Of a stretch of DNA of 64,000 bases, positions 32,381 to 44,530 are shown piece after piece (positions within the stretch are counted from its first letter, which is position 1; the number at the start of each line of letters is the position of its first letter). The notes under the pieces are model-generated. The model saw only the letters and a list, made by a program, of their open reading frames with translations. It searched no databases and was not told where the DNA came from. Origin of the DNA: Panicum virgatum (Eukaryota > Streptophyta > Magnoliopsida > Poales > Poaceae); the NCBI RefSeq assembly GCF_016808335.1, contig NC_053153.1:29519590-29583589 (forward strand), given 5' to 3'. A program made the position numbers and the translations under genes.

Positions 32381-33720
32381 GAGCTGTAAATCATGCTAAT
32401 CGCTTATTGCACTTGAAGAAATGGCATAAAAGCCTCTGGTATCACACATTTGATATGTTTGTTGAAAGTGAATTGATTTCGAGCATCTGTTCGGCTAATT
32501 TATTGATCAAGCAGCTCTGTGGGTTTCTAGTGCTAGGGATGTTGTTCTCAGTTTAGTACAGTGTTGGGAATTTTGTCTCTGTGTTTGAGTTTGTGCTAGT
32601 CTGGAATGACAAAAATGGGAAGTGCGATGGTGAGTTGCTGACAACTTTATTAGTGAAGCATAGTTTAGGGAGTACCTCAGACACTATTGAGTGTAACTGT
32701 GGAGAGTATTCCATAGGTTAGGGCGTGAGGCTTTGGTCCAATGTAGCTGTATATCGTGGATATTGCACTGATAGAATGTTGATTGAAATTCTGGAATGCC
32801 TGTGAATAATCCTCAAATTTGTTTATAGATGTGTTGCTTTGTCAAAAGCTCATAAAAATTGTAGGCCATTTGTCACTTGGCTTTGGGATTAGGTAAAGGA
32901 ATCACAGAATCATTGCCAGTTGTGATGTAGTGGTCCATCAAAGGTTCATTGCCAGTTGTGATGTAGTGGTCCATCAAAGGTTCGGCAAATTTAAATAGAG
33001 GTGCCACTCTGTTGTGGCTTAGCAGAGCCAAGCTGTAAATAATGCCAATTGTTATTATGCTTCAAAGAAATGGCTAGGCAGCCACTGTTATCAAGCTTTT
33101 GATATGTTTGTGAGCAGTGAATGGATTTTCAGTGATGGCCCCAATGTTTCTATTGATTAACGGCTCCAAGGCCTGCTCATGCTGAGCAGGTCATTCTCTG
33201 TTTAGCACTTTGGTGCAGGGAATGTTGTCTCTGAATTCAGATTTGAGCTAGATCAGAATGGGAAAGAAATAGGTAAATGTGGCAGGCTGGAATTACCAGA
33301 CTACTTTGCGATCAAAGCCAGACAAATAGTAAATGGTGAAAACTTATTCACTCAAGATATTGATTGTATCATTGTAACTGTTGGAAGCACTAGGACACTG
33401 TTGAGCATAACTATGGGAAGGACACTATCGATCGTAACTGTGGGGAATATTCCTTGTATGTGCACAGTGTGTTTGTGAGATATTGCACTACCTGTACTTG
33501 TGGATATTGCAGTTATAATGAAGTACTGAATTTTGCATTGTACAAGCATGCCATTAGGAATAAATTGATCAGAATTCTAGATTGTGTGTTGATCCTCAAA
33601 ATTATTTATACGTTGCTCTGTCTAAAATTGTTGTTCATTTGCCATCCGTCTTTGGGATTAGGTAAATGAATCAGTATTAGTTGTGATGTTGGGGTCCATG
33701 AAAGATTGGACAAAATTGAA
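32380..33720. repeat. Diverged tandem duplication (~640-bp units)
   Basis: Copy 1 (about 32380-33000) and copy 2 (about 33025-33720) share a long series of blocks in the same order: GCTGTAAAT.ATGC.AAT, TTTGATATGTTTGT, GGGAAT.TTGTCTCTG, GTAACTGTGG, GTGGATATTGCA, TTGGGATTAGGTAAA and GTTGTGATGT. Copy 2 carries an extra ~90 bp. No coding function was identified. Confidence 0.7.
32912..32983. repeat. Perfect 36-bp tandem duplication
   Basis: ATTGCCAGTTGTGATGTAGT plus GGTCCATCAAAGGTTC occurs twice head to tail at the end of duplication copy 1. Confidence 0.9.
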
Positions 33721-34393
33721 TAGATTGGAGCTATGCATATTCTCCTATGGTGGTCATATCGGGTTTCTTAAAGACAGGTGCCTCCTCGGCGCACCAGAGC
33801 GTTTTGCGGGTACGGCGTCGTTTGCAGCGTTCCACGCTATCTTCCTTTGCTGCTGTCGTCGCTCAAAGAAAAAAATAGGGAACAATCAAGGTCATGTTTC
33901 TACGCTGTGCACTTGGGATAGAGCTGAGTCAAGCAGCTGGCCGGTGGACCATACAGTGGTATTGGTCCATTGTCAATGGCTCAATAAATAGAAGCGAGAT
34001 GTGTGCAGGAGAGGTGCTGGTCACTTAGTCAGCTGGGATGGGGAGCAGTAGCCGCACGGCATGGCTGCTATTTCGTCCGCATGCTGATCCTTTACCTCCT
34101 TGCAATCACTTAAAGGTGGGACTTGTATGAGCCTAGCCCCACAAACAGTGATAGAAGCAGTACCAGATGCAGTACGGCTTGCTCTGCCTCCAGTATTGGC
34201 TCCTCAACTCACGTCCCACGTCCAGAAAGCGGTCAGGCTAGGCTGGTCAGCTAGGGGAGCAGCAGAATTTCTGGTGACTTCACTAACCAGTGGACCATAA
34301 ATTTAGTGGCCCCACCGTCAGTCGCGTTGGGTGGAGGAGCAAGAGTGATTGATGGCTGGGCCAAAGAAGGGTGGTGGCCACTGCTTTCTGAGT
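33721..34393. other. Intergenic, no gene recognised
   Basis: Short frames only (33683-33991 and 34100-34300 on the plus strand), neither with a recognisable family. Confidence 0.45.
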
Positions 34394-34728
34394 GTGTTTA
34401 GATCACTTTACATTTTGCATTTTACGTTTTTGGAAAGAGATCTTCAATATTTAATGTATTAAATGTAGATTAATCACACAACTAATTACAGATCTCATCT
34501 GTAAACTACGAGACAAATCTAATGAGCCTAATTAATCCATCATTAGAGCATGCTTACTGTAGCATTACTGTATCAATTTAGTGTCTAATCACATCATAAT
34601 TAGGCTCATTAGATTTGTCTCGCGATTTTACAGTCTATTTGTGTAATGCGATTTATTTTTGACTATATTTAATACACTATGCAAGTGATTTACAAAAAAT
34701 TTGCATTTTATGTTTTGAGATCTAAACA
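34394..34728. mobile_element. MITE, GTTTAGATC termini
   Basis: Starts GTGTTTAGATCACTTTACAT and ends TTGAGATCTAAACA. The interior is nearly symmetrical, with GACAAATCTAATGAGCC mirrored by GGCTCATTAGATTTGTC. Confidence 0.75.
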
Positions 34729-34868
34729 GGGCCCCTATTGTTTCCGTGGCTCGGCCCCTCTACCTCTGCCTCACTGAAAAGTGAGTCTCAAAAATGCATG
34801 GCCCAACAGTTAGCGATAGAGTTTCTCCTCGAACATGTGCCTACGAGAGAAAAAAAGAAGCCTATCAG

Positions 34869-35209
34869 CCTTGTTTAGTTCTCTCTAAAAATTTTTACAC
34901 CCTATCACATCAAAGAGGATCTTCCTATTTAGGAGTATTAAATAAAATTCTTTTACAAAATCTTTTACGCACATGAGTTGTAAATCGCGAGGCGAATTTA
35001 ATTAGTCTATTTAATCCATGATTTGCAACAGTAATGCTACAATAACCATCCGCTAATCATAGATTAATTAGGTTCATTAGATTCATCTCGCGATTTATAA
35101 CTCATCCGTTCAAAAAGTTTTATAATTAGATTATGTTTAGGCCTTCTAATTTTTGGATGAAAATTGCTACAGTAAATTTCGTTCAAATTTTTACAGGACC
35201 TAAACAAAG
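34869..35209. mobile_element. MITE, CTTGTTTAG termini
   Basis: Starts CCTTGTTTAGTTCTC and ends GGACCTAAACAAAG. Both ends continue into AAATTTTTACA in inverted orientation, and the interior again carries CATTAGATTCATCTCGCG. The interior resembles the preceding MITE. Confidence 0.75.
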
Positions 35210-35219
35210 CAAGCAATCA

Positions 35220-35690
35220 AGCGTCATGCGTGGATTAGCCTCGTCACCGGAGCGTTCCATCCCGTGGAACAGCACGTGACGTTGGGAGTGGGACACAGCG
35301 CCGTGCGGCTCCTATGCGCGCGTGCGCCCCCATCCTATCCCTGATCCCTCTTTGCTCTGTAGGCGGCGATCCTTTCCGTACGCGTGTGCATCCCTCGCCC
35401 TCTCTCCGCAGATACCGAGGCTGTCTCTCGGAGCAGTTGGGGGAGGCCATATTCGAGGCCGTGCCATCCCCGTCGCCGCAAGAAGTGTGCGGTGCTGCTG
35501 GCCATGCCCCTACTTTTGCTACCATCGCCGAGATATGTTCCTCCCCTTCCTTTATCTACCCGCTCCATCTGCTTCACCTTGTCGGTCTTGCTGCTGCAGG
35601 AAACCCTAGCCACAGCTCTAGGTCCCTCCGTTCTTCCCTCTGGTTGTCGCCTTGCTTTGTTTACAACGTGTAATTCATGAGCTCCAGCCC
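35220..35690 (+). other. GC-rich leader-like stretch, unclassified
   Basis: Contains AAACCCTAGCC, typical of plant 5' leaders, and a 119-codon frame (35314-35673). It is followed by a long T-rich, intron-like region. No protein family is recognised; this could be the first exon of a non-coding or decayed gene. Confidence 0.3.
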
Positions 35691-38600
35691 TTTATTGTGG
35701 TTTCCTTGCTCTTTAGTGCATCTGATCTGCTACATTTTTTGCATGACATGTGATTCTTGGATATGCTTGTGGGCCGCAAGCGAGCCATCGGGTCTGTGAC
35801 CTGAGAGCTAGGAGTCTCCATCGACGGAAAAAGCTGACTGCAGTGAGTTCGTAGTTTTGTCTTCCATTTTTTTTTCCCGATAGATACACGTGAGAAAAAA
35901 CTTTCTTATTCACTAACTGAGATTTGTTGATCTTATACATTTTTCCCATGGTGGTTCTCCTGTAGGCTAACTGCATCCATCTAGGCTATTATAGTTTGTA
36001 GTGGTCCTCCTTTGTCACTATGTACTTGAATTGAGATGTTTGATGTGCAGTATCTACTGGTTTTAAGATAGAAATTTCTAGCTTATGTCTGCAAGAAATT
36101 TCTTGAGATAGCACAGGGTCAATTGTTTTGGAAATAGAATTTATTCCCAGCTATCTCTTTATTTCTAAATCTATTAGAATAGTGTCTGAATCTGGTAATG
36201 ATTATAGTGGGTTTTGGTGTAACATGCTTGATCTTCTAAACCAACTGATATTTTATGATTGTATAAGAAATTGATTTCTAAATCCTAAAGATGACGCATG
36301 ATCAAATGACTTGTCATGCAATGTATGCTGGTTTTGCTTGATTGCTTGTGCTGAGGCCTGAGGGGCTCTCAGCCTTTTGCCCTTCTAGCCATGTTTTCAT
36401 ATTTTGATGATTCATTCCAGAAAAAATAATATTTTTATCCTGGTTTTATGCTACTCCAAAAAATCTTTATTGATGAAGCTTATGTTTGTTTTCATATCAT
36501 TTTCTTCATACATAATTTTTGCTATTTTTTATATGCCTCACAAATTATAAGTACACGTCTGAAGTAGTAGCCACATGTGACATACATTCCGATTAATGCA
36601 CCTTTTTAGGTCAACAACACATCCTCAACCAAACATGCTTAACATCTGACAAATATTATCTACATTGTAGATGTCTTCAGTTGGTATTAATAAGTTCTAC
36701 AACAACTAACAGTTCTTCTCAATAACTATATTTACAGTCCAACACTGATGCTTAAAAGGAAGAAGATCAACTCATTTTGTATTTACACAGTTGCAGCCAC
36801 ACCTCGCCCTACTTGAGCAGACTTGTTGCTTCATGCTTTTTATTCAGCCATTTTGTAACATGACGCTCAGCATCAATTACCTCTCTTTTGGATACCTCAT
36901 GGCTGCAAAAAGTGTTATCTCCTACCCTCTCTTTAGTATCTTGGTACTCAAGTCTTATTTGGATTAGTATTCTAAGCTACCTCCTTAAATATTTGGTAGC
37001 TACTAATGCTGATCATGAAATATAATATATAGCTTGACAAAACCTACGGGCTGCACATGCCATATTCAGTAGTACAAATGTTGTTAAGATATTTGCATTA
37101 GACATTATGATAAGTTTGTCATTCCAAACATTCTTTTAGTAACTTATCAATTACACCATACTTATGTTTGCATAGACCGTAAAAAACTGTTGATAGGGCG
37201 CGCAAAGCGCGCATTATGTTCTAGTCATCTTAGTTAGAGATCTGAATTGTGCAGCACGTGGATGGGACACTTATGCAGTATTGTTTTTTTCCTTGGGGAA
37301 GGGAAGGCTTATGCTTTACAGGCATGTCAGCATTGCATTGGTTTAAATTCATTTCATTTTTTGCTAACTAAATTGAGTTATTGTGTACATTATGGTGTCC
37401 AAGCAGCATAAGTAAAAGAAATTCCTTAGTTTGATTTTGATCACAGCATGCCTATGCAATAACTACATTTATGGTCCACACATTTCATATTTGTGTTTTC
37501 TTGAACCAATTATTCTCTGGCCTGCATAACAGCATAAGTTTGTGCGCTCTTTGCGGAGCATTTCATTTATCTGTGTTCAAATGCATATCTATACCTGATG
37601 TTATTTTTATTGTTTTAGAATGTTAATGTATGATAGCATGATCATTGAACCTTGTAATGCCATACAGATGTCCAGAAGTTTCCAGCAATTCATAACCATT
37701 GGTGTCTGCCCAGTGTATTTTCAAAGAATGTGACCAAGACAGCTGTGAGCCTGTAATATGTTGTGGCTTATGTCATGGTATCAACTCATTACTCTTTTTT
37801 AGTTTTCACTTATTTCAGCTATTTTGCTTGAGTTGCTATAGTCCTTTATGCTAACAGCTGAAAATATCCTCTAAATTTCAAATTATTTCAGTCCCAGTTA
37901 CCTATGATATGATATAATCAACTCGCACATACCAGCTCAACAACTTTCACCTGCTTTGCACTGACTTATGTGTGTCCTTACTGGAGTTTTCCATCATCAT
38001 ATTTCTTGCTGGTGTCTTTATGAATGATGGATTGCGTCTATCTCCATCTATTTGTATGTTTTCTTAAACAATGATGTCCATTTCTTTGCATAGGTCCACA
38101 TAAATGCAGACGTGTAAACCAACTCCACTAATATTGTCGGTGTCGTCATCGTTTCATATCAATGGGACTCTATAAGCTACTACTGGATCCTGAACCCTGC
38201 TTGTTTCCTATATAAGAGTTGGTTGCAGATCCTTGAGATGGAGAGACTTGACCTCTTGGACTGGGAAGTCATGCAAGAGCCCAAATAATAATACTATAGT
38301 TTGATACCTATGCAATTATGGTCGTATGGTTGATTGCATTTAGCTATCCTGATTCCCGACTATTTTTGTCCTGAATATCTTCATTGGTGAATAGTGAGTT
38401 CATTCTTTTGTTCGTCTCTTTCTCTAACATCTCTCATTATAGGATTGCTTCCAGAAACAAGATACAGCATTTGCATTTTATCAAAACCTAAACGTTATCA
38501 TTTGAACATTTGCAGGGCCTAATTATGGCTGCAATGTATATAGCAAATATGTCACAGTGCAAAGATTTCACTACTTCTCTTGGAACAGTCAAGGTATTTT

Positions 38601-41060
38601 ATAGAAGCACCATCATGGAATTTAATTTAGCAAATCATACTCATGAATTCTTAGGATGCAGTATCGTTTTGGACTCATTCTAGAGTATTTTGATTGTCAC
38701 AACTCCCTTTTTTTGGGTTATTTGTGCTTGCTATGTTTAATTATTACAACTTGGGTAAGGTAGTTTCATCTCTGGTATGGTGTTAGATGCTTCCACAAAA
38801 AATGCTATGAAGCTCGAAAGCATTTTTGGGAGCTCATTGATATTGACTATGGGCTAGGGAGGGTTCTGAATTTTAGTTTTCTTCTTTTCAGATTGCAATG
38901 GTGTTGCTAATCTAACTGTCCCTTTATTTCTAACTGGATAATCAAAACATAGTTCTCCCTTAGGATTGCTGAAAGCCGATCTCTCGACAAAAAGCTACTT
39001 TCAGTTTGTCCAGCTGTTTGTCAGTTCCTCTAAACAAGTAAACATTTTGACTATTCCTGTTTGTGGTCTTCAACAATAACAACCATCATTCATATCTGGT
39101 AGGTTTTTACTTTTAACATCAAAGTTGAATAAGGTTCCAGCTTACGCTGTTGAAGCATTATATTGCCTCAAACCTGACTATCCCAATCATGTGGTAGCAA
39201 CTTATGGAGCTATTCTCATGATGTTGGTTGGGTCAACTTTACTCTAAAGAAATTACAAGATTGACCATTTGACTTAGTCTTGGTTCTTGTCCCCTCAAAT
39301 ACTGCGAACAGACATCCAAATCGTCTTGATACTATTAGGCTTTCAGGCCCTGTGCAGACCTATATGCTTCTTAAAGTTACGTATCAATTCAAAATATTTA
39401 TCCTTCACTTTTCTCATAGCCTCATGAAATAATTAAGTTCTTGTCTTAATATTTGGATCTATTTTATAAAAGCAAAAAACATTTCATCTTGTGATCTATC
39501 TGTTTCAATCAACATTTTGAAAGAGAAGGTGGTAAATCTTTTCCAACTTGTAACTAAGTGATGCATGGTGCATATACATGCTGGCCATACTGCAAAATGA
39601 ATAGATGACGCAGGAGGTAAACATGAAGACCGGTAAAGCATGTAATGTGCTAACCTGGCGTTGACTTGGTCTTTTGCACAATACAACATGAGGTCACACA
39701 TGGGTTTCTGGGTTGAGGTTGCTGTGGTGTAGTTACAGAGATGGGGGAAGGCTGTAGAGCTCCTTAATTTGGGCTGAGGTTGATGCCATTATATAGACAT
39801 TGTAGAATGTTCAGCAGTAGCCAGAAGCTCTCTTGTACAAGTACACCGGCTGGCACTTGCACATATTTTAACTCCTTTTGGTGTTTTGGTCTATCTACAC
39901 CGTGATACAATATATTTCCTTCTAGCCTGTCCTGTCTCAGTCAAACCTAATATGGAACCTTTTTTGACTGTTACCTCCTTTTTACCAGGAGGAAAGGTCT
40001 GCAGATCTCTGCACTAGTTTGTTTATCCTTGCATCTGAATCAATGTTAATGTGGTCCTTACTAGTTTATCCAAATCGATCATGGATTAGTTTATATAATC
40101 TTGAAGTTACCGCCTATAGGATAGTTTTTGTTTATCCTTGCATCTGAATCAATGGCTACTTCTGCAGTTCTAGTCCTGACTCGTTTATCCAAATTGATCA
40201 TATATGATACCAAACCATTGGCTTTTCTTCAAGAGACAATGCTTGATCCTCTTTGTTGAGCGTACGGACAACCTCACATTGCTGCGTTTGGTTGTTGCAG
40301 GGGATGACATTGCCATCGGTGGGTGGAAATGTGGAATCAGGTTTGCCAATGAAAGGAGAAGGCAAGGTGGGCAGCAGACTGTAAGAGACCTTGCAGCAAA
40401 TGTGTGGATCTTCCTCTACAATGCCACTGCCGCTAGTCTCCCAAACCTAGGCATTACTAGGACCCATCCCTTTCCGGTATACTCCCCAGCCCATCCCCAC
40501 TGTGATGACCCCTCCAAGTAAGCTCCGTGGTCGTAACCTGCACGTGCCCATCGACTACTCCTGCAAATTGTTCACCTGCTAATTGCAGATGGACTCATCG
40601 GTTCCCCTTCTTGGAAGAGCCGGTGATACCTAGCTAAGTAGCTATTCTGCCCTTCTTTATACTTGGTGCTTTCTCTTTTGTTAATGATATGACTGTAATG
40701 GTCTGGTTGCATAGTTGTGCTATGGAAAAAGTGAACTGTACCCCAATTGCCAACTGCTGTTCCTGATCTGATCCCCCATGTGGTGCCTCGTGCCGCCTGT
40801 TAAATTTTTTTGGCGATGTGTACTGGTGTGCTTGACATATGGGGCGGTAGCTTCTCTCGGTGTTCTGAGATCAATTTATAAGCTGCAATTACCTGATAAA
40901 GTGGCTTTTCCGTAATCTGGCTTTCTGCATGATTTGCACAACTATGTAGGTAGGGTTAAAATACTCTGTTCCAGCCTATGCTTCTCTTGCTCTTAGGTTG
41001 TTGCTGCATGGAGCAGTTACAGCCTTCGGAGCTAAGCATCAGTGGATCACGACGTGAATC
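35691..41060. other. Long AT-rich intron-like or intergenic region
   Basis: No long coding frame. Two exon-like pieces with AG/GT borders stand out: 38516-38595 (after TTTGCAG, donor GTATTT) and 40301-40430 (after GTTGTTGCAG). Neither matches a family I know. A Helitron 3' end lies at 37198-37224. Confidence 0.4.
37198..37224 (+). mobile_element. Helitron 3' terminus
   Basis: A perfect 6-bp stem hairpin GCGCGC-AAA-GCGCGC (37198-37212), then 8 nt, then CTAG, followed by T. This is the CTRR-plus-hairpin signature of Helitrons. The 5' end (A|TC) was not located; ATCTCTTTATTTC near 36150 is only one of several candidates. Confidence 0.65.
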
Positions 41061-41328
41061 TGTAACGAACATGGCACCATTGATGCCATTTCGAGTGATT
41101 TTGGTGATCGAATGACAACACAACACTTGGACTAATATGATTGTTAAGATGATCATTCTCAGGCTTTTAGGTTCAAGTGATGACAAAGAGAAAGAGAAAA
41201 TAGGCGTAGCAAGGCCCGAAGGGCAGCCCCTACGGGGGTTCCGCTACCCGGTTAGCGGACGGGGGTCGAGGGGGAGCCGCCCCTCGCGGGTCTCAGGGCA
41301 GCGCCCTGAAAGCTCTTCGATTCAGGAG

Positions 41329-41757
41329 CACCGGAAGAACCGACGCCAGGGCATCGGAGCATCCGATGGTAGTCGGAAGAACCGACGCCTTGATACTTTG
41401 GTGCAGAAGGGAATCGAAGCCAAGTCAGCCTATAGGCACCGGTTGAACCGACGGTCTAAAATAGGGCATCGGTGCAATGGCCGTCCTTTGTACCAGAGAC
41501 GATGTCAAGTGCCCAGAAGAAGTTTCTTCAGCACCGGTTCAACCGACGGTGCATCGGTGCATACCACCGGTGTAATGACGTCAGCGTCCAGGAGAAGATT
41601 CCTTCAGCACCGGTTGAACCGGTGAGGCATCGGTACAAAGCATCGGTTCAACCGGTGGTCTCTGCGTCAGACATCAGGAGTCCAACGGCTACTTCGTGTT
41701 ATGAGTGACCGGATGAACCGACGCTACCCTGCCAAGAGGCATCGGTTCTTCCGGTGG
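41329..41757. promoter_or_regulatory. Cluster of CAYCGGTTSAACCGRYG-type palindromes
   Basis: At least ten copies, starting at 41329, 41352, 41371, 41437, 41467, 41532, 41552, 41608, 41628 and 41641, with more to 41757. Examples are CACCGGTTGAACCGGTG and CATCGGTTCAACCGGTGG. Adjacent copies are often 19-23 bp apart, less regular than the GCGGAC arrays. Confidence 0.75.
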
Positions 41758-41809
41758 TACGCAGATTTTCAGCTAACCGTTGGAGCAACGGCTACAAGAC
41801 TTGGTGGCC

Positions 41810-41817
41810 TATATATA
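41810..41817 (+). promoter_or_regulatory. TATA box of the solo LTR
   Basis: TATATATA in GGCCTATATATACGCC, about 20 bp after the shared AACGGCTA motif. Confidence 0.6.
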
Positions 41818-42584
41818 CGCCTCACCCCGGCCATTTGAAGATTGCTGGAGTTGCTGGACATCCTACACACACCCAAGAACATCTCCAAGCCATACAAAAG
41901 CATCAAGATCATATCCTTAGCCCTTAGCACACTTTGAGAGTGTTGTGTAAAGGATTAGCTCTTAGTGAGTGAGTTTGCAAGGCTTAGAGCCTTTGTGCTG
42001 TGGTTCATTAGTGAACCAAAACAAGAGCTTGGTGCGCCGGCACCTTGGAGCGTGGAGCTCGCCGGCAACGTCATCGACCCTCCGACTTGGTGTGGAGCGG
42101 CGACGACACCTTTGTGCGGGGGACGTGGAGACCCCCATCCTTTGTGGAGAAGCTCCTTAGTGGAACCCGGGGCCAAGGTGACCGTGATTGTGTTCACGGA
42201 AGAGACTTGGTGGCCGAGTAGCAATACTCTTAGTGAGTGCTACAACAACGTGGATGTAGGTGTGCCTTTGTGGCTAACCGAACCACGGGATAAACACCCG
42301 CGTCAAGAGTTTGCTATCTCCTATCCCGCTCTTTAAGCTTCCGCATTTCATTCTAGTATTTTGTATGCCTTTACTTTCATAGAATAGTTTCTTGATAGGA
42401 AAGGCTATAGGTTGCTAAACTCTTTTGGGATAGGGGTTTTACACTAGAACAACCTAGTTGCACATCTAGATAGCTTGTTTTAGTTTAAAGCTTTGTGCAA
42501 ACTAGTTGGAGCCATAGGTCTAAGTTTTTATTAGTGCCTAATTCACCCCCTCCCCCTCTTAGGCTAGAGCACCCGATCACTTTC

Positions 42585-43431
42585 AGAATCTTTGCCATGG
42601 ATGGCAGCTTCCTGTGCCCCTCTTCCCCGTGTCCTGCACTCTAAAGGTCTGTTGACAATATCTGATTAGCTGCTAGCCTGTGCAGCTGTGTTGATTTTGT
42701 GGTTCGTGTGAGCGAGCAGAGAATAATCTGTGCCCAAAGGGCACTGCCCTGCCTGCTCTATGCTCTTGCCTAAAGACTAAAGTTGTAAAGTGCTAGACTG
42801 CTAGCAGTGACTCTGCGTGTTGACATGTCTGGCTGCAGACATGATTGTGGATCGAGATTGTGTAGGTGCTCACAGTGGTGATCCGACATTTTTACTCCCA
42901 ACATGGAAGGAAAGTCATGTCTACAGTCCATACTAAAGTAACCGAATTATTTAAAACATGACATGTTGCAGTACAATAGCAGAGTATGATGTATCTGATC
43001 CATAGACAAGGAAAAAAAAACACTTTGCTTATAGGGATGCAAGTTATATATATTTTGGTGGGGTTGATCCAAAAAGTTAATAAAATGAACTAGAACGACA
43101 TTATACGTAAATAATTTGAGAGGCGAAATGAACTAGAGTAGTGTGCCACTATAATTAGTTGACAAAAAAAATACTATGGGTACCCACTTGCATCCTTTTG
43201 GTAACTTGAAGAGAATATTCTTATGAGTTCCAAGAACCAGTTCCACGGGATGTCCAAATGGGGTAACATGCCCCTTTGAATTGCTTTTACTGGATTCCTC
43301 TAGGTATAGTATGAGTATGACATCAAAGACCAAAGTGGATGTCCTGTTTAAGAAGTTTCATAACTTCTGGTCAGATTGTATGGAAAATGCTTATCAATGA
43401 TTTTGCTGAATTCTCAAATGTACTCCAAGAA
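42585..43431. other. Intergenic, nothing recognised
   Basis: Right flank of the solo LTR; only short frames. No repeat or RNA was identified. Confidence 0.5.
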
Positions 43432-43434
43432 TAA

Positions 43435-43665
43435 GGGGGTGTTTAGTTGGTGAAAAAGTTTGGGTTTGAGTACTATAGCACATTTCGTTATTATTTGGTA
43501 ATTAATGTCCAATCATGAATTAATTAAGCTTAAAGATTTATTTCATTCTAATTAGTTAAACTGTGTAGTTAGTTATTTTTAAGTGTATTTAATGTCTTAT
43601 GCATGTGTCCGAAGATTCGATGTGATGGGTACTGTAGATTTTTTTTTTGAAAACTAAACACCCCC
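43435..43665. mobile_element. Tourist-type MITE with TAA duplication
   Basis: The termini GGGGGTGTTTAGTT and AACTAAACACCCCC are flanked by TAA on both sides (43432-43434, 43666-43668). 231 bp. The TAA target is typical of PIF/Harbinger-derived Tourist MITEs. Confidence 0.85.
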
Positions 43666-43766
43666 TAACTTGGGTACAAGAAATTTGAAAAGAGTGTTCA
43701 GGAGCATCGAGAATTATGTAGGCTGAAACGCCAATGCAGTGATTAGAAATCCATGGACCGATCGTG

Positions 43767-44032
43767 CTCCCTCCGTCCTGAAATATAAGACATTCCAACA
43801 TTCTTGGAGAGTCAGTTTTTTCAAATTTGATCAAATTTATACAATATAAAGTAATAACATTTATGATATTAAATATGTATCATTAGATTTTTCATTAAAT
43901 ATATTTTTTATAATATATCTGTTTGATGCCATAAATTTTTATGATTTTTTCTAAAAATTTGGTCAAACTTAAAAAGCTGACTCTCAAAAAATATTGAAAT
44001 GTCTTATATTTTATATTTCAAGACAGAAAGAG
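43767..44032. mobile_element. Stowaway-type MITE
   Basis: Starts CTCCCTCCGTCCTGAAATAT and ends TATTTCAAGACAGAAAGAGTA. Internal arms such as AGAGTCAGTTTTTTCAAATT are mirrored near the right end, giving a whole-element foldback. This is the classic Tc1/mariner-derived family. Confidence 0.85.
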
Positions 44033-44231
44033 TAGTGTACATCTTCTGAGCACGGTCTTCCGGCCCATCTCGTCACGCTTCCCAAGGCCTATACAGGCCG
44101 AAATGCTGGCGGGCTATGGCTGGCGGCTTGCGTACCTTGGATACGCCTTTCGGAGCAAACTACGCGTCCCAGCTAAGTATGCAGAGACCTCTCTCGAGCT
44201 CTCTCGCTCAAATACAGTTGACAGCAGGCCA

Positions 44232-44475
44232 CTGGGTTTTGTTTAGTTTGATCCGTAGCACATGTAACATAAATTTTGATCAATAATTAGAGGTATTAAA
44301 TAAAAACAGTTTACAAAACTAGCTCCACAATACTTGCGCTACTTCGTGAGACGAATCTGATGAGACCTTTGACCGCACGATTAAAGAATGATTACTATAG
44401 AATCAATGTAGTCAATCATTGATTAATTATTGTCATTAGATTTGTCACGCAAAGTTACACCCATCCGTGTGAGTT
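44232..44475. mobile_element. Truncated MITE
   Basis: Starts TTTTGTTTAGTTTGATCC and contains the same interior as the 13029 MITE (GACCTTTGACCGCACGATTA, GTCATTAGATTTGTCACGC). The right terminus is missing. Confidence 0.6.
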
Positions 44476-44476
44476 T

Positions 44477-44530
44477 TGCTCCGGTGGTCCCTTCCATGAA
44501 AAATGCTCCGGTGGTCCCTTCCATGAAAAA
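44477..44530. repeat. 27-bp perfect tandem duplication
   Basis: TGCTCCGGTGGTCCCTTCCA plus TGAAAAA occurs twice, directly after the truncated MITE. Confidence 0.9.

Larger units (their letters stand above)
41061..42584 (+). mobile_element. Solo LTR (1,524 bp) of a Sirevirus-like element
   Basis: Starts TGTAACGAACATGG and ends CCCGATCACTTTCA, flanked by GAATC on both sides (41056-41060 and 42585-42589). Its 3' end (ATTCACCCCCTCCCCCTCTTAG) parallels the end of the 19425-21092 LTR. Order: palindrome cluster, AACGGCTA, TATATATA, leader. No internal region or second LTR is present, which implies LTR-LTR recombination. Confidence 0.9.

Noticed and set aside
40301..40430. Exon of a conserved gene after a good AG acceptor
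   Set aside because: No recognisable protein in any frame, and no neighbouring exons of the same gene could be found.
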